Assembly (NCBI GenBank): GCA_946886545.1 | Contig: CAMPIU010000255.1 | Coordinates: 1 to 5,098, forward strand | DNA from: an uncultured Flavobacteriales bacterium | GTDB lineage: Bacteria; Bacteroidota; Bacteroidia; Flavobacteriales; Crocinitomicaceae | Reading direction: 5' to 3' | DNA: 5,098 nucleotides | Shown here: positions 1 to 5,098 of the stretch, piece after piece | How the letters are laid out: each line of letters begins with the position of its first letter | Position numbering within the stretch: the first letter of the stretch is position 1 | Notes under the pieces: model-generated | Seen by the model: the letters and a program-made list of their open reading frames with translations, nothing else | Databases searched by the model: none | What the model was told of the DNA's origin: nothing | Position numbers and translations under genes: made by a program

Positions 1-14
1 AATGAAGGAATGAT

Positions 15-22
15 TTACTTTG
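15..22 (+). promoter_or_regulatory. Possible Bacteroidota -7 promoter element for the aminotransferase/omega-amidase unit
   Basis: TTACTTTG matches the Bacteroidota -7 consensus TAnnTTTG at seven of eight positions and sits 22 nt before the aminotransferase ATG. Any -33 element would lie outside the window, so half the evidence is missing. The 44 bases before the gene contain no strong ribosome-binding site; an AAGG at 40-43 is only one base from the ATG, too close to act as a Shine-Dalgarno sequence. This is a weak, consensus-only call. Confidence 0.2.
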
Positions 23-44
23 CTATTGCAAACAAAAGTAAGGC

Positions 45-1175
45 ATGCAAACAAAACTTCCAAAAGTGGGGACTACCATCTTCACAACCATGAGTCAGAT
101 GGCAAATCAATACCAGGCCATTAATCTTTCTCAAGGCTTTCCTAATTTTCCGATCGATCCGTTGATTGAAGAGTTATTGGCAAAAAACAGCAAAGAAGAC
201 GTACACCAATATGCACCCATGGCAGGATTGCCTTCTTTGCTGGAGGGAATTGCAGAAATGGTTCATCGCGTTTACAAAAGAGAAGTTAACCCGGCTACTG
301 AAATTTTGGTAACTGCAGGTGCAACCCAGGGAATTTTTGCGGCACTTCAGGCTTTGGTTCACCCCGGTGATGAGGTGGTGATCCTGGATCCGGCTTATGA
401 TTGTTATAGTCCGGCTGTTCATTTGGCCGGGGGAAAGGCAATCCATGTTCCCATGCGGAAAGATTTCACTATCGATTGGCGTGAATTGAGACAAACCATC
501 AAGCAAAAAACGCGTGTGCTGATCATCAACAATCCACATAATCCGTCGGGAAAAATGATGGACCAGGAAGATTTTGATGCTTTGGTGCAGGTGATGACGG
601 ATCATCCGAATTTAATTCTTTGCTCCGATGAGGTGTACGAATTTATCACGTTTGAAAAACCTCATTTTTCCGCACATAATCATGAGATTTTGCGAAACAG
701 GAGTATAATTGTTTCCTCATTCGGTAAAACATTTCATCTGACAGGCTGGAAAGTTGGTTACCTGATTGCTCCCGAATACATTATGAAGGAAATCAAAAAA
801 ATCCACCAGTTTTTGGTGTTCTCGGTAAACAGTGTTGCTCAAAAGACCCTGGCGGATTATATTTCCCTGACGGATGTAACGACTTTAGGGAAGTTCTACC
901 AGGATAAACGCGACCGTTTCAAAGAATTGATGTCGAAGAGCAAATTTGAATTTCTTCCCAGTGAAGGAACTTACTTTCAAACCGCGAGATACAATGCCAT
1001 TTCCGATCTTCCGGACGTGTCTTTTTGTGAGTGGATGGTGAGGGAAGTGGGAGTTGCGGCCATTCCACTTTCTGTTTTTTATGAGGAGCGGAATGATTAT
1101 CATACGATCCGTTTTTGCTTTGCTAAAACAGATGAAACATTAATACAAGCAGCAGAAAGATTATGCAAGATCTAA
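45..1175 (+). CDS. ybdL: PLP-dependent methionine/glutamine aminotransferase, YbdL type (class I/II)
   Basis: This 376-residue cytoplasmic enzyme is a fold-type I, pyridoxal-phosphate aminotransferase of the YbdL / kynurenine aminotransferase-glutamine transaminase K group. What is seen: an N-terminal T-T-I-F and L-S-Q-G-F-P segment (residues 10-33), Q-Y-A-P-M-A-G (55-61), V-T-A-G-A-T (89-94), N-N-P-H-N-P-S-G (162-169; N166 should contact PLP), S-D-E-V-Y (194-198; D195 pairs with the pyridine nitrogen), S-S-F-G-K-T (224-229; K228 is the Schiff-base lysine), G-W-K-V-G-Y (234-239) and I-R-F-C-F-A-K (355-361; R356 should bind the substrate carboxylate). Length is close to E. coli YbdL (386 residues), and the remembered E. 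coli sequence aligns nearly end to end without large gaps. The ATG at 45 is preferred over Met16 because the K-L-P-x-x-G-T-T-I-F stretch is shared with YbdL. YbdL is known to prefer methionine; glutamine as amino donor is inferred from the overlapping omega-amidase gene. Exact substrates are uncertain; a kynurenine aminotransferase annotation is the main alternative. Confidence 0.92.
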   Translation: MQTKLPKVGTTIFTTMSQMANQYQAINLSQGFPNFPIDPLIEELLAKNSKEDVHQYAPMAGLPSLLEGIAEMVHRVYKREVNPATEILVTAGATQGIFAALQALVHPGDEVVILDPAYDCYSPAVHLAGGKAIHVPMRKDFTIDWRELRQTIKQKTRVLIINNPHNPSGKMMDQEDFDALVQVMTDHPNLILCSDEVYEFITFEKPHFSAHNHEILRNRSIIVSSFGKTFHLTGWKVGYLIAPEYIMKEIKKIHQFLVFSVNSVAQKTLADYISLTDVTTLGKFYQDKRDRFKELMSKSKFEFLPSEGTYFQTARYNAISDLPDVSFCEWMVREVGVAAIPLSVFYEERNDYHTIRFCFAKTDETLIQAAERLCKI

Positions 1176-1954
1176 GAATAACATTTGTACAGGCAGACCA
1201 AATCTGGGAAGACAAAACTGCCAATCTGAAGCATTATGAAGCACTTCTGAAGCCTGTTACTGCGACAGATTTGATTCTGTTACCAGAAATGTTTCAAACA
1301 GGATTTTCAATGAATACCGGATCATTGGCAGAAAACATGGAAAACAGTCCGGGTATTTCCTGGTTAAAGCAACAGGCTGCGGAAAAGAATGCTGCTTTCT
1401 ACACATCACTTATTATAGAAGAAGACGGGAACTACTATAACCGGGGAGTATTCATAGCGCCAAGCGGAGATATTACTTGTTACGACAAACGAAAGTTGTT
1501 TGGAATGGCGGAAGAGTCGGACCACTTTACTGCCGGAACCAAAGAAGTAATTGTTGATTATCTTGGATGGAGGATCAATTTACAGATCTGTTACGATCTG
1601 CGCTTTCCGGAGAACTGCAGGAACGGAGAGATTGACGGAGAAGCGGTTTACGATGTTTTATTGTATGTTGCCAATTGGCCGGAAAGGAGGATAAAGCACT
1701 GGTCCGTATTGCTTCCGGCAAGAGCAATTGAAAATCAATGTTATGTTGCCGGATTGAACAGAGTGGGCAGAGATAACCTGGGTTTATCTTACAATGGTCA
1801 AAGCAAGTTAATTAATCTTTTTGGTGAGGAAATTTCCAACCTTTCAGATACTGAAAGCGTCATTACATGTAGTATTAGTTACCTCGAACTGAAACAATCG
1901 CGTGAAAAACTACCCTTCCTGAAGGACAGCAATTACCGTTTATTTCGTAATTAA
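1163..1954 (+). CDS. yafV: Omega-amidase, YafV type (nitrilase superfamily; 2-oxoglutaramate amidase)
   Basis: This 263-residue cytoplasmic carbon-nitrogen hydrolase has the nitrilase-superfamily Glu-Lys-Cys triad: E42 in L-L-P-E-M-F-Q-T-G-F, K109 in Y-D-K-R-K-L-F, and C143 in Q-I-C-Y-D-L-R-F-P-E. The downstream Y-V-A-N-W-P (around 168-173) and P-A-R-A-I-E-N-Q-C-Y-V-A-G segments are typical of YafV-type omega-amidases, as is the length (E. coli YafV is 256 residues). The family hydrolyses the terminal amide of 2-oxoglutaramate or 2-oxosuccinamate, giving the oxo-dicarboxylic acid and ammonia. Its ATG lies inside the end of the aminotransferase gene in another frame, a 13-nt overlap that suggests translational coupling and a shared role: removing the oxo-amide made when glutamine donates its amino group. 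A purine-rich stretch (G-A-A-A-G-A) sits just before the ATG. Residue 111, two after the catalytic lysine, is Lys where family members usually have His. Other C-N hydrolases (Nit2-like) are less likely because of the YafV-specific motifs and the partner gene. Confidence 0.9.
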   Translation: MQDLRITFVQADQIWEDKTANLKHYEALLKPVTATDLILLPEMFQTGFSMNTGSLAENMENSPGISWLKQQAAEKNAAFYTSLIIEEDGNYYNRGVFIAPSGDITCYDKRKLFGMAEESDHFTAGTKEVIVDYLGWRINLQICYDLRFPENCRNGEIDGEAVYDVLLYVANWPERRIKHWSVLLPARAIENQCYVAGLNRVGRDNLGLSYNGQSKLINLFGEEISNLSDTESVITCSISYLELKQSREKLPFLKDSNYRLFRN

Positions 1955-1973
1955 TACCGTTTAATAAATAAAG

Positions 1974-1990
1974 TGACCTTTTATGGGTCA
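1974..1990. repeat. Short inverted repeat TGACC-N7-GGTCA between the omega-amidase and T9SS cargo genes
   Basis: A 5-bp stem (TGACC at 1974-1978, GGTCA at 1986-1990) encloses a 7-base loop, with two further A-T pairs possible outside a G/A mismatch. It lies 20 nt after the omega-amidase stop codon and 38 nt before the next start. It could be a weak transcription terminator, but it lacks the downstream T-run expected of a good one. Alternatively it could be a dyad operator for the downstream gene. The sequence does not decide between these. Confidence 0.35.
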
Positions 1991-1996
1991 ATTAAT

Positions 1997-2004
1997 TAAA
2001 TTTA
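1997..2004 (+). promoter_or_regulatory. Possible -7 promoter element for the T9SS cargo gene
   Basis: TAAATTTA agrees with TAnnTTTG at all positions but the last and lies 23 nt before the ATG at 2028, leaving a short A-rich leader (TTAAAGAAAAC just before the start). No clear TTG is found at the expected -33 spacing; that region is occupied by the TGACC/GGTCA dyad. The region is very A+T-rich, so a match by chance is likely. The change of gene type and the 73-bp gap make an independent promoter here reasonable, even if this exact site is wrong. Confidence 0.25.
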
Positions 2005-2027
2005 GAACTTCGTAAATTAAAGAAAAC

Positions 2028-3860
2028 ATGAAAAAACACATTACTTTGCTATCCGGTTTAGTATTGGTTTCAGGAGTATTCGCTCAAAACGTGAAACCAA
2101 ATGCTTTGCCTCGTATGGCTCAAAAAATCAGTACAGAAAACCATAAAGCAACCCCAGGCAATTCAACAACGAAAGCCCTTGGTACAACAATATGGTCAAG
2201 TGACTTCTCTAATCCTGGTGATTGGGTTATTGATAATGATGGACAAACAGGAGGAAACTTTGGTTGGAACATCAATGCAACAAAAGAAGGTTGGGCAAAC
2301 AACACGACTCAAGGAATCATCAATTCTACATCCGACGGTAACTTTGCTGAGTTGGGTAACGGTAACCCTACTGCAACTCCGGCTACACAAGCCTTAGATG
2401 TAGATTACTATTTGACTTCTGCGGCTCCGGTTACTATTTCAACTCAAAACCTGGTTTTGTCTTTTATGCAAAACGGTGCTTTGTTTAACGATTTACAGGA
2501 ATTCCAAATTTCAGTAAATGGTACAAACTGGATTACAGTAGGTGATAACACAGATAAAGGAGTTTTATCTGCATCCGGTGGATCTCCATACGTTAACCCT
2601 ACTCAAGAGACTATTAACTTAGCTTCATATATTCCTGGTGGTTCTACACAATTGTGGGTTCGTTTCCATTGGACTACACGTTTCCCTGCTTCTGCAACAA
2701 ATCCTAACGTTTGGATTACATACGGTTGGAATATTGATGACGTAGCAATTTCTACACCAGCGGATTACGATTTAGCTATTACGAATGATTATTGGGGTTC
2801 CGTAGGATTAGGATACTTCCAAATCCCTACAACACAAATCGCTCCGATCGATTATTCATTGAACGTTGATAACAACGGTGCTGCTGCTATGACAAATGTA
2901 GTATACGGTGTTAATATCGCAGGTGCGGGAACATTTTCAGGAACAAGTGCTGCTGCAACTATCGCTCCTTTAACGAATGACAGTTTGTATCTGACTACAC
3001 AATTCACACCTGCTGCATTGGGTACTTATAACGTTACGAGAACATTGACAGCAACTGAGATTGATGACATCCCTACAAATAACGTGTTAAGCAACTTCTC
3101 TTTCGATGTAACAAACTACATTTATGCAAGAGATAACAATGTTCCTAACGGATACACAACAAACCAGGCAGATCCGTTTGAAACAGGAAACTTATTCGAC
3201 ATCTGGAATGCTCAAACATTAAAAGGTATTGATGTGCGTTTTGCAACAGGTACTCCGGTTGGGTCTCAGGTTTATGCAAGAGTTTACAAAAATGATGCAA
3301 CAGCAACTGATCCGGTTTGGGTTGGTGAGTCTCCTGATTTTGAATTGACAGCTGCTCAAATCAATACAAACCTGACAATTTATTTAGGTACTCCAATTGA
3401 ATTGGAAGCAAACACTACTTATTTTGTAATGGTTGGAGCTTATTCTCCGGACGTAAGAATTGCAAACGCTGGTTATTCAGCTGATCAGACTTCTTTCCTT
3501 TTGGATGGAAACGATATGCAAAACAATACATTGTACTACCAAAACGAAACTCCGATGATTCGTTTGAACTTTGATCCTACATTGAGCATTAATGAATTAA
3601 CTTCTGCAACAGATGTAACAGTTTATCCTAACCCATTTGTTGGAACAACTGAAATCAAGTTCAACTTGAAATCAGATGCTCAGGTTTCTGTAGTAATTAC
3701 TGATGTTGCTGGTCGCACAGTTGCAACAGTTCCTGCTTCAAACATGAACGCTGGTGAACAAACAATTGCTATCGACGGAACAAACTTTGTAGCTGGTATT
3801 TACAACTACACATTGACTGTTGGTAACGAGACTATCACAAAACGTATCGTTAAGAAATAA
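2028..3860 (+). CDS. Secreted protein of unknown function with T9SS type A C-terminal sorting domain
   Basis: This 610-residue protein should be exported by Sec and then carried across the outer membrane by the type IX secretion system, to be released or anchored at the cell surface. It starts with a classic signal peptide: M-K-K-H, a hydrophobic core, and V-F-A before Q20, the likely cleavage point. Residues about 55-242 resemble a secreted beta-sandwich of the choice-of-anchor/MAM-like kind, opening with W-S-S-D-F and closing with G-W-N-I-D-D-V-A-I. Residues about 247-363 look like an Ig/CARDB-type region (Y-D-L-A-I-T-N-D; D-N-N-G-A-A-A). Residues about 366-520 are another beta-rich region. 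The last ~85 residues are the sorting domain, with V-Y-P-N-P-F at 532-537, a central D-V-A-G-R-T, and a terminal G-I-Y-N-Y-T-L followed by I-T-K-R-I-V-K-K. There are no cysteines, and Thr, Asn and Ala are abundant. I see no catalytic motif; an adhesive, matrix or structural role is inference. The ATG at 2028 is set by the signal peptide. The gene is followed by a strong terminator and is probably transcribed alone. Confidence 0.9.
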   Translation: MKKHITLLSGLVLVSGVFAQNVKPNALPRMAQKISTENHKATPGNSTTKALGTTIWSSDFSNPGDWVIDNDGQTGGNFGWNINATKEGWANNTTQGIINSTSDGNFAELGNGNPTATPATQALDVDYYLTSAAPVTISTQNLVLSFMQNGALFNDLQEFQISVNGTNWITVGDNTDKGVLSASGGSPYVNPTQETINLASYIPGGSTQLWVRFHWTTRFPASATNPNVWITYGWNIDDVAISTPADYDLAITNDYWGSVGLGYFQIPTTQIAPIDYSLNVDNNGAAAMTNVVYGVNIAGAGTFSGTSAAATIAPLTNDSLYLTTQFTPAALGTYNVTRTLTATEIDDIPTNNVLSNFSFDVTNYIYARDNNVPNGYTTNQADPFETGNLFDIWNAQTLKGIDVRFATGTPVGSQVYARVYKNDATATDPVWVGESPDFELTAAQINTNLTIYLGTPIELEANTTYFVMVGAYSPDVRIANAGYSADQTSFLLDGNDMQNNTLYYQNETPMIRLNFDPTLSINELTSATDVTVYPNPFVGTTEIKFNLKSDAQVSVVITDVAGRTVATVPASNMNAGEQTIAIDGTNFVAGIYNYTLTVGNETITKRIVKK

Positions 3861-3865
3861 TTCTT

Positions 3866-3883
3866 TCCCGATAGCTATCGGGA
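3866..3883. repeat. 18-bp perfect palindrome TCCCGATAGCTATCGGGA
   Basis: TCCCGATAGCTATCGGGA reads identically on both strands with no spacer and begins 5 nt after the T9SS cargo stop codon. As RNA it could form a hairpin only by leaving several central bases unpaired. It has no T-run, and a separate, better terminator follows, so it is unlikely to be the main terminator. From memory, close copies of this palindrome occur between genes in many Bacteroidota genomes, which suggests a dispersed intergenic repeat; I cannot verify that here. Alternative roles are a protein-binding dyad or a 3' mRNA-stabilising element. Confidence 0.75.
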
Positions 3884-3894
3884 CGATAAGATTG

Positions 3895-3921
3895 AAATGG
3901 GGGCCTTTGGTCCCCATTTTT
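3895..3921 (+). terminator. Intrinsic terminator after the T9SS cargo gene
   Basis: AAATGGGG (3895-3902) pairs with CCCCATTT (3912-3919). The stem continues inward through a G-T wobble and two C-G pairs (CC 3904-3905 with GG 3909-3910) to a TTT loop, giving about 11 base pairs, and the stem ends in a run of five T (3917-3921). It begins 35 nt after the stop codon at 3858-3860. This is the expected form of a rho-independent terminator and should separate the T9SS cargo transcript from yqaA. Confidence 0.85.
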
Positions 3922-3936
3922 AATTCTATACTTTTA
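3906..3936 (+). promoter_or_regulatory. Possible Bacteroidota-type promoter for yqaA
   Basis: TTTG (3906-3909, in the terminator loop and inner stem) is followed after 19 nt by TACTTTTA (3929-3936), which matches TAnnTTTG except for the last base. Spacing fits the Bacteroidota -33/-7 arrangement. The -7 element ends only 4 nt before the yqaA ATG, so transcription would begin at or almost at the start codon, giving a leaderless or near-leaderless mRNA. The match is consensus-only in A+T-rich DNA and may be chance. Confidence 0.25.
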
Positions 3937-3940
3937 CCAA

Positions 3941-4354
3941 ATGATTGAATGGGGTTTGATTGGTCTTTTCGTGATGTGTTTCCTGGCATCTACTATTATT
4001 CCTTTTCCCTCTGAAGCAACGCTTTTATTCTATTTGAATTCGGGAATGTATTCTCCCGGTTCAATTTTGCTTGTTGCGAGTTTGGGCAACTGCCTTGGAG
4101 GAATCACCTCTTACTTGCTGGGTTATTACGGCAGAAAAATACTAAGCAAAAAACAATTGCTGAAAAGCGAATTATTGATACAACGTTATGGTTTCTGGGC
4201 AGCATTGGTTTCCTGGCTGCCAATCATCGGAGATCCCTTATTGGTTGTGCTGGGTATTTACCGTGTTTCCTTTTGGAAAACGATGGTCTTAATGAGTTTG
4301 GGGAAAGTTGCCCGTTACCTGATTGTTTTCTGGACTTATATTACAATCGTTTAA
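3941..4354 (+). CDS. yqaA: YqaA family inner-membrane protein (DedA/VTT-like)
   Basis: This 137-residue integral membrane protein belongs to the YqaA family (COG1238), small relatives of the DedA/SNARE-associated (VTT) superfamily. E. coli YqaA has about 142 residues, so this one is full length. What is seen: a hydrophobic N-terminus with P21 and E25 in I-P-F-P-S-E-A (a likely re-entrant segment), G-N-C-L-G-G-I-T-S-Y-L-L-G (49-61), S-W-L-P-I-I-G-D-P (91-99) and L-G-K-V-A-R-Y (120-126). All these motifs align with the remembered E. coli protein. Hydrophobic spans lie at about 5-32, 42-63, 85-107 and 112-134, with a basic loop at 65-75. DedA relatives act in lipid flipping, envelope homeostasis and membrane-potential maintenance; the specific job of YqaA is unknown. 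The gene lies just after a terminator, so it is probably transcribed from its own promoter. Its 3' end overlaps the convergent dxr by 14 nt. Confidence 0.88.
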   Translation: MIEWGLIGLFVMCFLASTIIPFPSEATLLFYLNSGMYSPGSILLVASLGNCLGGITSYLLGYYGRKILSKKQLLKSELLIQRYGFWAALVSWLPIIGDPLLVVLGIYRVSFWKTMVLMSLGKVARYLIVFWTYITIV

Positions 4355-5098
4355 GAGCGAATTCACGCGCAAGACGGTCAGTCTCTACATAATCCTCATA
4401 ATCCGGACTCAAAATAAAAGGAGTTTGCAGCATCGCTTTTTCATTGATTCGTGCAATATCCAGGAACCCGATCTTTTCCTCTAAAAACAGCTGCACCGCA
4501 ATTTCATTTGCTGCGTTTAATGCACAGGCTGCAGTTCCTTTTTTATCCAAAGCATCATAAGCCAATTGCAAATTCCGGAAGGTTTCCGTATCTGCTTTTT
4601 CAAAAGTAAGTTGAGGATAATCCAAAAAATTGAATCGGGGGAATTCCGTTTTAAACCTGTCAGGATATGTCAATGCAAACTGAATAGGAAGTTTCATGTC
4701 CGGAAGGCCCATTTGCGCTTTCATACTTCCATCCTGAAACTGAACAAGCGAGTGAACGATGGATTGCGGGTGTACGATCACATCAATCTGCTCTGATTTT
4801 AAACCAAATAACCATTTTGCTTCGATCACTTCCAATCCTTTGTTCATCATAGAAGCCGAATCAATGGTGATTTTTGCACCCATTGACCAATTCGGATGTT
4901 TTAATGCCTGGGCCGGAGTTACCGGTTTCAATGCATCAGCTTTCCAGCCTCTGAATGGTCCGCCGGATGCAGTCAGATATATTTTCTCGATCGGATTATG
5001 AAATTCTCCTACCAAGCATTGAAAAATGGCAGAATGTTCCGAATCTACCGGGTAAATATTGATTCCTTTGGCGCGTGCACGTTCGGTTACCAATTCTC
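4341..5098 (-). CDS. dxr: 1-deoxy-D-xylulose 5-phosphate reductoisomerase (DXR/IspC), 5' end beyond the window
   Basis: DXR converts 1-deoxy-D-xylulose 5-phosphate to 2-C-methyl-D-erythritol 4-phosphate with NADPH and a divalent metal, the first committed step of the MEP isoprenoid pathway in the cytoplasm. Only the C-terminal part is present; the frame stays open to the right edge, and by alignment with E. coli DXR about 130 N-terminal residues, including the NADPH-binding domain, are missing. Counting from the Leu codon at 5091-5093: V-D-S-E-H (16-20; metal ligands D17 and E19), A-S-G-G-P-F-R (42-48; S43), H-P-N-W-S-M-G (66-72), D-S-A-S-M-M-N-K-G-L-E (78-88; S79, N84, K85 and third metal ligand E88), H-P-Q-S (108-111) and P-D-M (131-133, flexible-loop end). 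From H66 to M133 spacing matches E. coli H209-M276. All visible active-site residues are intact. The TTG at 5091-5093 is an internal Leu codon, not the start. The stop codon lies inside the end of the convergent yqaA gene. Confidence 0.95.
   Translation of the reverse strand, partial: ELVTERARAKGINIYPVDSEHSAIFQCLVGEFHNPIEKIYLTASGGPFRGWKADALKPVTPAQALKHPNWSMGAKITIDSASMMNKGLEVIEAKWLFGLKSEQIDVIVHPQSIVHSLVQFQDGSMKAQMGLPDMKLPIQFALTYPDRFKTEFPRFNFLDYPQLTFEKADTETFRNLQLAYDALDKKGTAACALNAANEIAVQLFLEEKIGFLDIARINEKAMLQTPFILSPDYEDYVETDRLAREFALKRL

Noticed and set aside
90..92. Met16 of the aminotransferase as an alternative start
   Set aside because: The K-L-P-x-x-G-T-T-I-F stretch before it matches the N-terminus of E. 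coli YbdL, so the start at 45 is better supported.
1..93. Open frame from the left edge to a TGA at 91-93, which might be the tail of an upstream gene
   Set aside because: It overlaps the well-supported aminotransferase start by almost 50 bases, is too short to identify, and its residues show no recognisable protein end.
174..605. Long minus-strand open frame (143 codons) opposite the aminotransferase
   Set aside because: It lies fully antisense to a conserved enzyme gene, and its translation shows no recognisable domain; it is a shadow frame.
2101..2397. Second plus-strand open frame (98 codons) within the T9SS cargo gene
   Set aside because: It is out of frame within a protein that has a clear signal peptide and sorting domain, and it lacks any recognisable motif of its own.
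3861..3940. Small RNA or riboswitch in the spacer between the T9SS cargo gene and yqaA
   Set aside because: The spacer is only 80 bp and is accounted for by the palindrome, the terminator and a possible promoter; no conserved riboswitch core is visible.
3738..3989. Minus-strand open frame (83 codons) across the sorting domain, palindrome, terminator and start of yqaA
   Set aside because: It runs antisense through two real genes and a terminator, and its product resembles no known family.
5091..5093. TTG as the start codon of dxr
   Set aside because: Homology places this codon well inside DXR; the frame remains open upstream to the window edge, and the NADPH-binding domain would be missing.

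Overview
The window looks like ordinary chromosomal DNA from a member of the Bacteroidota, most likely a Flavobacteriales-type organism. The strongest marker is a secreted protein that ends in a type IX secretion (T9SS, type A) C-terminal sorting domain with a Y-P-N-P-F motif, since T9SS is confined to this phylum and its relatives. Moderate-to-low GC (roughly 40% by eye), A-rich leaders without clear Shine-Dalgarno sequences, and candidate promoters resembling the Bacteroidota TAnnTTTG type agree with this. A Fluviicola/Crocinitomicaceae-like source is possible, but the sequence alone does not prove it.

Layout, left to right. (1) 45-1954, plus strand: a two-gene unit of a YbdL-type methionine/glutamine aminotransferase followed, with a 13-nt overlap, by a YafV-type omega-amidase of the nitrilase superfamily. 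(2) 2028-3860, plus strand: a 610-residue cysteine-free secreted protein with a signal peptide, three predicted beta-rich regions of unknown function and a T9SS sorting domain. (3) 3861-3940: a short intergenic region packed with an 18-bp perfect palindrome, a strong intrinsic terminator and a possible very short-leader promoter. (4) 3941-4354, plus strand: a small YqaA/DedA-like inner-membrane protein. (5) 4341-5098, minus strand: the C-terminal two thirds of DXR (dxr, IspC) of the MEP isoprenoid pathway, running off the right edge and converging on yqaA with a 14-nt overlap of 3' ends.

The first two genes plausibly work together. The transaminase uses an amide amino acid such as glutamine to aminate a 2-oxo acid (for example the methionine-salvage product 2-oxo-4-methylthiobutanoate). 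The omega-amidase then hydrolyses the resulting 2-oxoglutaramate, which makes the transamination effectively irreversible. The remaining three genes show no clear functional link with this pair or with each other. No RNA gene, CRISPR array, insertion sequence or phage element was recognised, and no gene-free stretch exceeds 80 bases. I see no convincing undescribed multi-gene system; the most interesting items are the overlapping gene pair, the orphan T9SS cargo and the compact palindrome/terminator/promoter spacer.
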